A stretch of 40,810 nt of DNA from JAFAVZ01 sp036009105 (GCA_036009105.1 DASYMJ010000064.1:1-40810), one strand, 5' to 3'; shown: positions 1-10,302, numbered from the stretch's first letter. Made by a program: numbers and translations. Notes: a model not told the origin generated them from the sequence alone.

Positions 1-8
1 CTCTCGCG

Positions 9-1592
9 ATGATTCCCGAGCCGCCGCACATCTCCTACTGGGAAGCTTCCCCCGACCTGCGCGCGCTCTGCCGCCGCAAGCTCTCCGACGCCGCGTATGC
101 CTGGGCCGAGCCGCGGCTCATCGCCATGGGCCGGAGTGCCGCGTTCGACGTTGCGCCGCGCGCGGTCATCGCCGACCGGATCACGCCGCGCCTCATCACC
201 CACGATGAGCGCGGCAACCGGGTCAGCCGCGTCGAATATCACCCCGCCTATCGCGAGATGGAGCGCATCGCGTACGGCTCCGGCATGATCGCCATGAAGT
301 ACGAGACGCACGATCATTCCGAGGCCGCGCCGTTCGTCGGCTTCGCCCTCGGATACCTCTTCGCCATGGCCGAGATGGGCCTCTACTGCCCGCTCTGCAT
401 GACGGACGGCGTCGCGCGGGTGCTCACCAGGCACGGCACGCACGAGCAGGTGATGCGCGTGGTGCCGCATCTAACCGCGACGGATCGCGGCGGGCCTTTG
501 GTGCCGGCGGATGGGTCATTGCAGGCGGAGCGTGTGGCCGCGGCCTGGCCCGTCAACGTGGCCGGCCCTGCCGGCTGGACCGGCGGGATGTTCATCACCG
601 AGCGCGCGGGCGGCTCGGACGTCGGCGCGAACGAGACCGTGGCCCGCCTGGCGGGCGGCACGTGGCGGTTGAGCGGCCGCAAGTGGTTCTGCTCCAACGT
701 CGACGCCGAGGCCGTGCTTGTGACGGCGCGCCCGGAAGGCGCGCCGCAGGGGACGCGCGGCCTGCGCACCTTCCTCCTCCTCACCCGCGACAACCCCGGC
801 TTCGTCATCGACCGCTTGAAGGACAAGCTCGGCGTCCGCTCTATGCCGACCGGCGAGGTGACGCTCACCGACGCGCCGGCCGAGGAGGTGGGCGGCTTTG
901 CGGCCATGGCGGACATGCTCAACCTTTCCCGCCTCTACAACTCCATCGCCTCGGTGGCGGTGATCGGCCGCGCCGTGCATGAGGCGCGCTGGTACGCGGA
1001 GCGGCGGCAGGTCTTCGGCCGGCCGATCATCGAGTTCCCGCTGGCCCTGGAGACTTTGGCCGATCTCGAGGCGGAGCACGTCGCGGCCATGCTGCTCGCG
1101 TTCGAAGCGGTCGACGCCTTGCGCCGCGCGGACGCCGGCGATGCGGAAGGCGCGCAACTGCTGCGCATCCTGACCCCCATCGCCAAGGCGGTCACCGGCA
1201 AGCTCGCCGTCCCCTGCGTCTCCGAAGCGATGGAGCTCCTCGGCGGCAACGGCTACATCGAGGACTGGGTGATGCCGCGCCTGCTGCGCGATGCGCAGGT
1301 GCTGCCGATCTGGGAAGGGACGACCAACATCCTGATGCTCGACGCCTTGCGCGTGATCAACAAGGACGGCTCGCACCAGCTGCTCCTGGCGCGCATCCGC
1401 CCGCACTTTCCGCAACTCGCCGCCGAGCTGGAGGAGACGCTGCCCCAGCTCGACGAGCGCGACGTCCGGGCCTGGATCGACAAGCTGGCCCGCGCGTTCC
1501 AACTCGCGTTGCTCGCGGAGGCCGAGTACGGCGAGCACATCGTGCGCCTGGAGCGGCGGCCCCTGGGGCTCGTGCCCGGAGCGAGGGTTTAG
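9..1592 (+). CDS. AidB-like acyl-CoA dehydrogenase
   Basis: Flavoprotein of the acyl-CoA dehydrogenase superfamily, 527 aa, expected to oxidise an acyl-CoA at C2-C3 using FAD and pass electrons to ETF. The length and layout match the AidB-type branch (an N-terminal extension before the classical domains) rather than the ~390-aa enzymes. Visible landmarks are the FAD/substrate motif FITERAGGSDVG, the beta-domain motif RLKDKLGVRS, the helical-domain motif EAMELLGGNGYIED, and IWEGTTN with the likely catalytic Glu436. The frame is open back to the window edge, so the true start may lie upstream of the ATG chosen here. It overlaps the convergent SRPBCC gene by 4 bp at the stop codons. Whether it is a catabolic enzyme or an AidB-like DNA-protection protein cannot be decided from sequence. 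A second, shorter acyl-CoA dehydrogenase lies at 37899-39080. Confidence 0.9.
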   Translation: MIPEPPHISYWEASPDLRALCRRKLSDAAYAWAEPRLIAMGRSAAFDVAPRAVIADRITPRLITHDERGNRVSRVEYHPAYREMERIAYGSGMIAMKYETHDHSEAAPFVGFALGYLFAMAEMGLYCPLCMTDGVARVLTRHGTHEQVMRVVPHLTATDRGGPLVPADGSLQAERVAAAWPVNVAGPAGWTGGMFITERAGGSDVGANETVARLAGGTWRLSGRKWFCSNVDAEAVLVTARPEGAPQGTRGLRTFLLLTRDNPGFVIDRLKDKLGVRSMPTGEVTLTDAPAEEVGGFAAMADMLNLSRLYNSIASVAVIGRAVHEARWYAERRQVFGRPIIEFPLALETLADLEAEHVAAMLLAFEAVDALRRADAGDAEGAQLLRILTPIAKAVTGKLAVPCVSEAMELLGGNGYIEDWVMPRLLRDAQVLPIWEGTTNILMLDALRVINKDGSHQLLLARIRPHFPQLAAELEETLPQLDERDVRAWIDKLARAFQLALLAEAEYGEHIVRLERRPLGLVPGARV

Positions 1593-2044
1593 GTTCCCTC
1601 CGCAATCTCCTTCAGCGCCTGCTGCTTGGTGGTGACGAACCACCTCATGTGACGAACGATCGCCACGCGATCGGCGATGCGCCCGAGGATGCCGAGAGGG
1701 GAGGTCCACTCCAGCGTGTCGCGCATCAGCGTGCCGCCGTTGGACGGCTCGAACTGGTGCACGTGGCGCAGGCGGCGGAACGCGCTGCGCACCAGCTCAT
1801 CCACGAAGACGCGCGGCCGCTCCATCTCCAGAATCCTCGCCGTGATGCGCTGGCGCATGCCGAAGTGCACGCCCTCGAACGTGATGAGGTCGCCCGCTTC
1901 GAGCAACCCGGAGGTGCGCCCGGGCGGCACGATGCGCTCGCGGGTGAACGACGACGACACGGCGTGCGCACCGACGTCGCGGGCGAGGTCGAACACGCGC
2001 TCCGGCGGCGCGGCGATCCACGTTTCGATGACGATGCGCGGCAC
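1589..2044 (-). CDS. SRPBCC (START-like) family protein
   Basis: Small 151-aa soluble protein of the SRPBCC/polyketide-cyclase-like fold, which forms a deep hydrophobic ligand pocket. The N-terminus (IETWIAAPPERVFDLARDV) is the typical first strand plus helix of the fold. The centre has the usual 'ITARILEMERPRVFVDE' strand pair, and the C-terminal helix runs through IVRHMRWFVTTKQQALKEI. The ligand is unknown; relatives bind lipids, aromatic compounds or polyketides. The stop codon overlaps that of the convergent acyl-CoA dehydrogenase by 4 bp. The start codon faces a REPIN-like repeat 15 bp upstream, so its promoter must lie in or beyond that repeat. There is no transmembrane segment or signal peptide. 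Confidence 0.8.
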   Translation of the reverse strand: MPRIVIETWIAAPPERVFDLARDVGAHAVSSSFTRERIVPPGRTSGLLEAGDLITFEGVHFGMRQRITARILEMERPRVFVDELVRSAFRRLRHVHQFEPSNGGTLMRDTLEWTSPLGILGRIADRVAIVRHMRWFVTTKQQALKEIAEGT

Positions 2045-2058
2045 AGGGGGAAGAATAA

Positions 2059-2125
2059 TGTAGGGCCGGCTCTCAGCCGGCCCAGCTGTTCGTTGATGAC
2101 GCGCCGGCTGAGAGCCGGCCCTACA
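2059..2125. repeat. REPIN-like doublet: two inverted GTAG-type REPs
   Basis: Two 23-bp units (2059-2081 and 2103-2125) are exact reverse complements separated by 21 bp. Each begins, at its outer end, with T-GTAG followed by a palindrome GCCGGCT-CTC-AGCCGGC. The GTAG tetranucleotide next to a small hairpin is the hallmark of REP sequences mobilised by RAYT (TnpA_REP, Y1 HUH) transposases, and an inverted pair is the REPIN form. A diverged single unit lies at 10647-10669. No RAYT gene is present in the window. Confidence 0.85.
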
Positions 2126-2129
2126 TCTG

Positions 2130-2771
2130 TCAGAACAGCGTGAGCCCCGACGCTTGCGCCTCCGCCAACAGATCCAGAAACCGCCCCCGCGAGATCTCCC
2201 GCGCGCCGAGAGCGGCCATGTGCGGCGTCATCACCTGACAATCGAGCCACGTGGCGCCGCGCTCGCGGAGGTGCTCGATGAGGAAGAGCAGCGCGAGCTT
2301 GGAGGCATCAGGCGTGAGGTGGAACATGCTCTCGCCGGTGAAGACGCCGCCGGCATCGATGCCGTACAGGCCGCCCACCAGCTGCTCGCCATCCCACACC
2401 TCCACGCTGTGCGCGTCGCCGGCGCGGTGCAGGCGGGTGTAGGCGGCCACGATCTTCGGGCCGATCCACGTCCCTTCCTGCTCCGGCCGCTCCGACGCCG
2501 CGCAGCCGCGGATCACCGCGCTGAAATCGCGATCGATGGTGTAGGTGTACGCCTTCCGCTGAAACGCCTTGCGCAGCGAGCGCCCCACGTGCAGCTCCTC
2601 GAACACGATCACCGTCCGCCGGCGCGGCGAGAACCACGGCAGCGGCAGCGTCTCGTGCGGCCAGGGGAAGATGCCCCGCCGGTAGGCCTCGCGCAGCGTC
2701 TCCACGGCGAGGTCTTCCCCGATGGCGACGACGTCGCCCGGTGCGCGGCGGGGATCGGGAAAGCGGGTCAC
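2130..2771 (-). CDS. aat: Leucyl/phenylalanyl-tRNA-protein transferase
   Basis: Transfers Leu or Phe from aminoacyl-tRNA to proteins with N-terminal Arg or Lys, creating a destabilising N-terminus for ClpS/ClpAP in the cytoplasm. The family signature is clear: FPDP, YRRGIFPWP, LPWFSPRRR, a central 'GTWIGPKIVAAYTRLH', 'GGLYGIDAGGVFTGESMF' and the 'DCQVMTPHMAALGA' motif. I chose the GTG at 2771-2769. It lies 1 bp after the clpA TGA and gives a 213-aa protein starting VTRFPDPRR, as Aat proteins normally do. A longer ATG-initiated frame exists but would read through the clpA 3' end. No Shine-Dalgarno site is visible, so translation is probably coupled to clpA. It is the third gene of clpS-clpA-aat. 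Confidence 0.95.
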   Translation of the reverse strand: MTRFPDPRRAPGDVVAIGEDLAVETLREAYRRGIFPWPHETLPLPWFSPRRRTVIVFEELHVGRSLRKAFQRKAYTYTIDRDFSAVIRGCAASERPEQEGTWIGPKIVAAYTRLHRAGDAHSVEVWDGEQLVGGLYGIDAGGVFTGESMFHLTPDASKLALLFLIEHLRERGATWLDCQVMTPHMAALGAREISRGRFLDLLAEAQASGLTLF

Positions 2772-2772
2772 A

Positions 2773-4994
<2,222 letters not shown>

Positions 4995-4998
<4 letters not shown>

Positions 4999-5309
4999 GC
5001 TTTCTCCATCGTACACAGGAGCGGATATTCGTGCTCCTGGGCCAGGGCGGTGGTCTTCTCGACCTTCATCTCGGCGATCTCATAGGTGTAGATGCCGGCC
5101 ACGCCGACGCCGCGCACATGCACGTTGAGCATGACCTGCACGGCCTGCTCCTCGGGCATGTTGAAGACGGACTCCAGCACGTAGACCACGAAGTCCATCG
5201 TCGTGTAGTCGTCGTTGTGCAGGAGGACCTTGAACAGGGGAGGCTCTTCCACCTTTTCCCGGCTCTCGGCCAGGACGGCCTCTTCGTATTGCGACTCCGG
5301 CGGCAGCAT
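4995..5309 (-). CDS. clpS: Clp protease adaptor ClpS
   Basis: N-recognin adaptor that binds destabilising N-terminal residues (Leu, Phe, Tyr, Trp) and docks on the ClpA N-domain. The core reads PLFKVLLHNDDYTTMDFVVYVLE, containing the HNDDYT/M pocket motif, followed by VMLNVHVRGVGVAGIYTYEIAE and a C-terminal strand 'YPLLCTMEKA'. With the ATG at 5309 the protein is 104 aa, normal for ClpS. The frame stays open upstream to about 5495, but that extension is low-complexity Arg/Gly/Pro sequence running into a pseudogene and I do not count it. No strong Shine-Dalgarno site precedes 5309. The stop overlaps the clpA GTG by 4 bp. Confidence 0.95.
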
Positions 5310-5346
5310 GCGGGGTGGAAAACGTGCCGCGGGCTCCGCCGCTTCC

Positions 5347-5826
5347 CTATATTTCGAGCGCCTGCCCGCCGGCCCGCCGCCCTGGCCCGGTGGTAGACCA
5401 TGCTGGCCGCCGCCCCCTCGGTCTTCGCCCCGCCATGATCCAGCCCAACTCGGCGGCAACATCCTCTCGTCGCATCGCGCCGGCCTTGATGGCATGGTGC
5501 AGGTCGCCGATGGCCGTGCACTGGTCGATGAGGTCCGCCACGACCTTGCTCCTGCTCATCAGCGCCGGGGCGATTTCCTGCTTTTCGTTGCTGGCCGGAC
5601 CGACCGCGGCCACAACAGTGCCTTTCGCACGTCTTCGAGGAACGCCGCTTTCGCTGGCGTGTACGTGATCACCACGTCAGCATCCCTTGGCCGGCTCACG
5701 AGCTCCACGTCGCATTCGCTGCCCAGCTCCCGCGCGAACGTTTCGGCGCCGGAACGCGCCTTCCACGGCCTCGATGCAGTCGTCCATGGTGAGCAGCGAG
5801 GCGACGTCCTTGCGGGAGAGAAAGAG
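5347..5826 (-). pseudogene. Decayed ornithine cyclodeaminase/mu-crystallin family gene
   Basis: Between clpS and pepE lie fragments of an ornithine-cyclodeaminase-family NAD(P)-dependent enzyme spread over different frames. In order on the minus strand: an N-terminal piece FLSRKDVASLLTMDDCIEAV (about 5765-5826); a jump at about 5748-5752 straight to AETFARELGSECDVEL and ADVVITYTPAKAAFLEDVRK (about 5620-5750), missing most of the substrate and dinucleotide regions; then, after a frameshift near 5620 (one G short in AAGGGC), GTVVAAVGPASNEKQEIAP and SKVVADLIDQCTAIGDLHHA (about 5410-5615); and, after another shift near 5400, a C-terminal ASMVYHRARAAG-like end. The last frame stops at 5347. About half of a ~320-aa gene remains, so this is a dead gene. 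The start codon has gone where the heptamer hairpin at 5828 begins. Confidence 0.8.
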
Positions 5827-5827
5827 G

Positions 5828-5909
5828 AACGATGAACGAGGAAGGATGAACGATGAACGATTGTGGAGCGCGCCTTTGTTCATCGATCATCCTTCATCGT
5901 TCATCGTTT
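5828..5909. repeat. Heptamer-repeat hairpin 1 (GATGAAC family)
   Basis: The left arm (5828-5860) is a tandem of 7-mers GATGAAC, GATGAAC (seen shifted as GATGAACGA), GAGGAAG, GATGAAC, GATGAAC. The right arm (5879-5909) is its reverse complement with only about two mismatches over 30 nt, around a loop of about 18 nt. The right arm overlaps the stop codon of pepE, and the left arm abuts the truncated 5' end of the pseudogene. Confidence 0.85.
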
Positions 5910-6603
5910 ACCTCACGTACTCATCGATCACCGTCCCCGGCGCTACCTCCACCGCCTCCTGCCCCTTGCGGAAGATGCGCGCGTTGGCGATGCCGAGGAG
6001 TTGCGCGGAACCGTTCTCCACGCGCAACAGCGTCCCTTCGCGCAGCCCGACCACCGGCTGCTCGTTCTCCTCGTGGAACTGGAGGAGGCGCTCCTCGCGG
6101 GTTTCCCCCTTATGCGTCGCGTTCGGGTCGGCATCGAGGTAATGACAGTTGAACTGCCACGGAACCACCCCGAGCGCATCGAAGGATGGCGGCTGGACGA
6201 TCGGCATGTCGTTGGTGGTGCGGATGGTCGGCGAGGTGATCACCGTCCCGGCGCTCGACCCGATGTAGGGGAGGCCGTTGCGCACCGCATCGCGGATCGG
6301 CTCGAGCAACTCCAGCTCGTAGAGCGTCTTCAGCAGGCGGAACGTATTGCCGCCGCCCACGAACAACGCATCCGCCTGCTCGATGCTCCTCCGGTCGCGG
6401 ATCTGCTCCACGTGGAGGGCGGGATTGATCTGTCGGAGCCGGTCTCCCACCGTGCGCGTGTAGCCGTCCCGATCCTGCAGGGCGTAGGGGACGAACACCA
6501 CCCGCCGTTTTCCGGCGAGGAGCCGGCGGATGTCGTCCTCCGGCTGCTCGAGGAATCCGTAGCCATGGACGTTCGAGCTGGAGATGAGCAATAAATATGT
6601 CAT
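5908..6603 (-). CDS. pepE: Peptidase E (Asp-specific dipeptidase, family S51)
   Basis: Cytoplasmic serine dipeptidase that cleaves Asp-X dipeptides. At 231 aa it matches the E. coli enzyme (229 aa) in length and motifs: VFVPYA near the start, VGGGNTFRLLK (82-92), the nucleophile elbow YIGSSAGT with Ser117, SPTIRTTNDMPIV directly after it, and HKGETREERL. The ATG at 6603 is the only good start and lies 16 bp after the chrB-like stop, so the two probably share a transcript. No Shine-Dalgarno site is visible. The stop codon lies inside the right arm of heptamer hairpin 1. Confidence 0.93.
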   Translation of the reverse strand: MTYLLLISSSNVHGYGFLEQPEDDIRRLLAGKRRVVFVPYALQDRDGYTRTVGDRLRQINPALHVEQIRDRRSIEQADALFVGGGNTFRLLKTLYELELLEPIRDAVRNGLPYIGSSAGTVITSPTIRTTNDMPIVQPPSFDALGVVPWQFNCHYLDADPNATHKGETREERLLQFHEENEQPVVGLREGTLLRVENGSAQLLGIANARIFRKGQEAVEVAPGTVIDEYVR

Positions 6604-6619
6604 ATGCTAGATCATTCTA

Positions 6620-7519
6620 TCACTTGCGAGAGAACGCGTGGGAGAGGTCGTCGAAAAACGTCAGGCCGCGCTCCAGGCGCGCCTCGTCGGTGGGATGTGC
6701 GCGCATGATGCCCGCGATCATCTGCTCCACCCCGATGGTCTCCGGATGCTTGTACTTCCGCACCCGCAGGTCGATGTCGCGCACGATCTCCCCGATCTTC
6801 TTCACCGCCGCGTCCCGCACCTTGACCCGCGCTGCCAGCACCTGGAAGGTGCACTTGTCCTTCTCATGGCTGAACGCCCCCCCCGGCATGTCGAAGGACA
6901 TCTCCATCTCCTTGCGCGCCGTGCCGGGCTCTACGAAGCGGAAGCGCGCGTTCGGGTCGAGGTAGCGCCGGATCAGCCAGGCGGTGGCCATCCGGTCGAT
7001 GCCGAGGTCCTGCCGGGTGATCCAGACCGCGCCGCGCAACGGCGGATGCCCCAGGCCGCTCTCGAGCTGCTCCAGCCCGGCCTGCGTCTCCAGGTCCTCG
7101 ATCGCCGCCGCCACCTCCTTGGCCCGCGGGCTGCCGAAAAAGTCGATGCCGCGCAACTCCTCGAATCGCGCCCGCAGCCGCCGCACCACCTCCGCCCCCG
7201 ACCGCGCCCGCCGCACGTCCTTGAGCAGCGCGGCATACGCTTCCTGCCGCTCCTCCGCGAACCGCCCCAGCAACTCCTGCTCCGTGGCGTCATCAACGAA
7301 GCGCGCCTCGCAGATGTACGCCTCCCCCCCGCCCTCCTCCGTCTCCCGAGCAATCCCCCGCAGCGCCTCCAGCAGCCGCTCCTCCGCCGGCACGGCATAG
7401 GCCGACTTTTTCAGCGGAACCGCGCCGGCCTTCAACAGCCGCTGCCGGATCTTCGCCCGCAGATACAACGGCTTGGGCGGAATCTGATAGATCAGGAGAT
7501 ACCAGGTGCGAGAGGCCAT
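6620..7519 (-). CDS. chrB: ChrB-like chromate resistance protein
   Basis: 299-aa protein with both halves of the ChrB family. The N-terminal part (WYLLIYQIPPKPLYLRAKIR, then a Gly-rich helical region) is the ChrB N-domain. The C-terminal part (VWITRQDLGIDRMATAWLIR, FDMPGGAFSHEKDKCTF, 'HPETIGVEQMIAGIM') is the 'chromate resistance exported protein' domain. In studied bacteria ChrB senses chromate and controls the efflux pump gene chrA. No chrA lies nearby and there is no signal peptide, so the role here may differ. The ATG at 7519 (MASRTWYLL) is chosen because the frame upstream of it consists of the heptamer hairpin. It is followed after 16 bp by pepE. Confidence 0.85.
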   Translation of the reverse strand: MASRTWYLLIYQIPPKPLYLRAKIRQRLLKAGAVPLKKSAYAVPAEERLLEALRGIARETEEGGGEAYICEARFVDDATEQELLGRFAEERQEAYAALLKDVRRARSGAEVVRRLRARFEELRGIDFFGSPRAKEVAAAIEDLETQAGLEQLESGLGHPPLRGAVWITRQDLGIDRMATAWLIRRYLDPNARFRFVEPGTARKEMEMSFDMPGGAFSHEKDKCTFQVLAARVKVRDAAVKKIGEIVRDIDLRVRKYKHPETIGVEQMIAGIMRAHPTDEARLERGLTFFDDLSHAFSRK

Positions 7520-7534
7520 GTGGCAGATGATAGA

Positions 7535-7690
7535 TGGTTGTTGGTTGCCGGTTGTTGGTCCGATGCGCCTCGCGGATCGGACCAACGACCGCGGCGTCGT
7601 CCGAACGTCCTTGCGCCGCTTCGTTGCCAGCCCGCCACGCCTCGTACGTCCGCAAGGCGCATCGGACCAACAGCCAACCACCAACAACTA
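7535..7690. repeat. Heptamer-repeat hairpin 2 (GTTGTTG family)
   Basis: The left arm (about 7535-7570) reads as 7-mers GTTGTTG, GTTGCCG, GTTGTTG, GTCCGAT, GCGCCT. The right arm (about 7656-7690) is its reverse complement, with 18 nt perfectly paired (TGTTGGTCCGATGCGCCT). The ~85-nt interior contains a further partial copy (ATCGGACCAACGACC) that can pair with the left arm instead, so two alternative folds are possible. It fills the gap between the chrB-like start (7519) and the helicase stop (7688-7690), overlapping the latter. Confidence 0.85.
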
Positions 7691-9799
7691 CTTCGAATCA
7701 ATGACCCACTTCTCGTAAGCATCTCCCGGCAGCTCGCGCACGAAGCGGGAGGGCTCCATCAGGATGTCCAGGCCGCCGCGGTCGCGGGCCATGACCGGGA
7801 AGACGAGGTACAGCTCCTGCCGCGCGCGGGTCACGGCGACGTAAAAGAGGCGGCGCTCTTCCTCCTCGCCGGGGATGACCAGCTCGCGTGTGCCGGCCTG
7901 GTCGACCACCGGCGCGTCGTCCGTGGCTCCTTCCAGCAGCGGCAGCGCCTCGTGCACGCGGTTCGGCTCCACCCGGATGATGCCGCCCGGCACGCGCAGC
8001 GCGCGCTGGGAGGGGAACCGGCCGTCGGCCAGCCAGATCACGAAGGCGATCCGCCACTCCAGCCCCTTCGCCTGATGCACCGAGGTCAGCACGATCTTCT
8101 CGTCCTCCGGGCCGACCACGGCCGAGTCTTCGCCGGCCAGCGGATTGGCCAGCGCGACCTCCTCCAGGAACTGCACCACATCCTCGTAGCGCAGCGCGTA
8201 CTGCGACAGCTGCTCGAGGTCGTCCAGCCGCGCCTGCGCGTTCGGGAACTTCGAGCGGGCGTAGTCGGCATAGCCGCGCTCGACCACCACCCGGATCGAC
8301 TCGGACGGATTCCGCCTCATCGACTCGCCGGCAATCAGCTGCAAGACCGTTCTCGCACTTGCCAGACTGCCCGAAACGCCGCGCCCGCTCGATTCCACCC
8401 CGCGCAGGAACTTCTCCAGCGGATCCGCCGCATCGCCGATCCGCCCCCACACCTCGGCCGCCGTCTTCTCGCCGACCTTCGGATAGAGCTTCAGCATCCG
8501 TTTCCAGGACAGCTCGTCGCGCGGATTGGTGACGATCTTCAGGTAGGCCAGGACGTCCTTGATGTGCGCCTGCTCGAAGAAGCGGACGCCGGAGCGGATC
8601 TCGTACGGGATGAGCCGGCGGGAGAGCTCCATCTGCAGCTCCAGCGACTGGTAGTGCGACCGGTAGAGCACCGCGATCTCGGCAAGGCTTTCTCCCTCGT
8701 CGCGCAGCTCGAGGATGCGCTGCGCCACGAAGGCGGCCTGCTCGAACACGTCGTCCACCCCGACTACCGCCGGCTTCGGCCCGTCGCCGCGCACGGCGCG
8801 CAACTCCTTCCGGAACTGGAAGCGGTTGTTCGCGATGGAGGCATTGGCCAGGGCCAGGATCTGCCGCGTCGAGCGGTAGTTCGTCTCCAGCTTGAAGATC
8901 TTCGTGTCGGGAAAGCGGAGAGGGAAGGTGAGGATGTTCTCGAACGACGCGCCGCGGAAGGAGTAGATCGATTGCGCGTCGTCGCCCACCACCATCACGT
9001 TCCGGCGCACCGAGGCCATGGCGTCGACCACCTCGGCCTGGAGCTTGTTCGTGTCCTGGTACTCGTCCACCAGGATGTAGCGGTACTTGCGCTTGAGCGG
9101 CTCCGCGATCTCCGGCCGCTCGTCCAGCAGCAGCTTCCAGTTGAGCAGCAGGTCGTCGAAGTCCATCGTGTTCGCCTCCCGCTTCCGGTCCTTGTAGCGC
9201 CGGAAGACGGAGACGATCTCGTCGCGGTAGATGGCGAAGTGGGGGTAGTTCTGCTCCAGGTGGAGCTCAAGCGGGGTGCGGGTGTTGATCAGGTAGGAGT
9301 AGATGTCCAGCAGCACGTCCCCTTTCGGGAAGCGCTTCTCCAGCGTCTTGATCCCGAGGGAGGAGACGGCGGACTCCATCGTCTCCTTCGCATCCTCGTC
9401 GTCGAGGATGGAGAAGTTCGAGCGGTAGCCGATCGCGTCCGCGTAGCGGCGCAGGAGGCGGTTGCCGACGGAGTGGAACGTGCCGCCCCAGATGCGGCGG
9501 GTATCGATGGTGACGAGCTGCTCGACCCGGCTGAGCATCTCCCGCGCTGCCTTGTTGGTGAAGGTGAGGAGGAGGATGTCGGACGGATCGACGCCGTCCT
9601 CGATCAGGCGCGAGACGCGGTAAGTCAGCGTGCGCGTCTTGCCGCTGCCGGCGCCGGCGATGACGAGCAGCGGCCCTTCGCCGGCATGCACGACCTCCAG
9701 CTGCTCGTCGTTCAGCTCCTTGTCGTACGGGACGCGGTACTGCTTCTGCGGCCTGGCCGGCTGCTTGAGCGTGTAGCGGCGGACTTTGCTCTCGGTCAC
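7688..9799 (-). CDS. UvrD/PcrA-family superfamily-1 DNA helicase
   Basis: ATP-dependent 3'-5' DNA helicase of the UvrD/Rep/PcrA type, 703 aa, acting in repair or replication restart. All SF1A motifs are visible: Q-motif LNDEQLEVV, Walker A GAGSGKT (49-55), Ia TFTNKAAREM, II VDEYQDTN, III GDDAQSIYSFRGA, IV LETNYRS, V LTSVHQAKGLEW and VI VAVTRARQELYLV. The GTG start at 9799 overlaps the TGA of the upstream cupin gene (GTGA). The ATG-initiated frame reaching 10108 would run antiparallel through most of that gene's length in another frame and has no support. The C-terminus is short after motif VI and lacks an obvious RNA-polymerase-binding tail of the PcrA kind. I do not assign uvrD, pcrA or rep specifically. 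Confidence 0.93.
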   Translation of the reverse strand: MTESKVRRYTLKQPARPQKQYRVPYDKELNDEQLEVVHAGEGPLLVIAGAGSGKTRTLTYRVSRLIEDGVDPSDILLLTFTNKAAREMLSRVEQLVTIDTRRIWGGTFHSVGNRLLRRYADAIGYRSNFSILDDEDAKETMESAVSSLGIKTLEKRFPKGDVLLDIYSYLINTRTPLELHLEQNYPHFAIYRDEIVSVFRRYKDRKREANTMDFDDLLLNWKLLLDERPEIAEPLKRKYRYILVDEYQDTNKLQAEVVDAMASVRRNVMVVGDDAQSIYSFRGASFENILTFPLRFPDTKIFKLETNYRSTRQILALANASIANNRFQFRKELRAVRGDGPKPAVVGVDDVFEQAAFVAQRILELRDEGESLAEIAVLYRSHYQSLELQMELSRRLIPYEIRSGVRFFEQAHIKDVLAYLKIVTNPRDELSWKRMLKLYPKVGEKTAAEVWGRIGDAADPLEKFLRGVESSGRGVSGSLASARTVLQLIAGESMRRNPSESIRVVVERGYADYARSKFPNAQARLDDLEQLSQYALRYEDVVQFLEEVALANPLAGEDSAVVGPEDEKIVLTSVHQAKGLEWRIAFVIWLADGRFPSQRALRVPGGIIRVEPNRVHEALPLLEGATDDAPVVDQAGTRELVIPGEEEERRLFYVAVTRARQELYLVFPVMARDRGGLDILMEPSRFVRELPGDAYEKWVIDSK

Positions 9800-10302
9800 G
9801 CCAGCCTCATCCACTCGCCGTTCAGCCGGCGCATTTGCGCGGCGGCCGCGGGGTCGTCGCCGAGCAGCGTGAAGTCGTCGAACTCGAAACCGGGACCGAC
9901 GAAGCAGGCCGCCAGCGTGTAGTCGCCGGCCGGCTCGGCGGCCTGCCAGAGGCCGGCCGGTACTACATGAAGTGGAGTGCCGCCGGAGCTGGTGCCGCCG
10001 AGGGAGCGCGTGTCTACCGCGGATAGATCGGAGAGGTGGAGGTGGAGCGGCTCGCCCTCCAGATGGGTCCAGATTTCGTCGGAACGGACGCGGTGCCAGC
10101 GGCTGCATTCGCCTCGTTGGAGCAGGAAGTAGATGGCCGTCAAAGCTTTACGAGGAGAGCGGTCGTCCAGGGGTTGGACGTCGTGGGAGGAGCGGAAGAG
10201 TTGGTGATACCAGCCGCCTTCGGGATGGGGTTGGAGGTGGAAGCGGTCGATGAGCGCCGAGGGGCGGTCTGGCATATGCGAGGGAAGCGTAGCAGACGGC
10301 AT
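9796..10302 (-). CDS. DUF985 (cupin_5) family protein
   Basis: 168-aa single-domain cupin of the DUF985 type. The features are the N-terminal LQPHPEGGWYHQLFRSS, the metal-site strand SRWHRVRSDEIWTHLEGEPL with two His and one Glu in cupin positions, and the late strand VGPGFEFDDFTLLG. The biochemical role of the family is unknown; distant relatives are sugar epimerases or lyases. The ATG at 10302 overlaps the upstream TGA by one base (TGATG) and is preferred, although an ATG nine codons later (MPDRPSALID) is equally good by homology. The stop overlaps the helicase GTG. The three genes 10637-7688 form one coupled transcription unit. Confidence 0.85.
   Translation of the reverse strand: MPSATLPSHMPDRPSALIDRFHLQPHPEGGWYHQLFRSSHDVQPLDDRSPRKALTAIYFLLQRGECSRWHRVRSDEIWTHLEGEPLHLHLSDLSAVDTRSLGGTSSGGTPLHVVPAGLWQAAEPAGDYTLAACFVGPGFEFDDFTLLGDDPAAAAQMRRLNGEWMRLA

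Noticed and set aside
6638..9922. A 1094-codon plus-strand frame across pepE-chrB-helicase
   Set aside because: It spans three real genes and a repeat on the opposite strand; low-complexity shadow of their codon bias.
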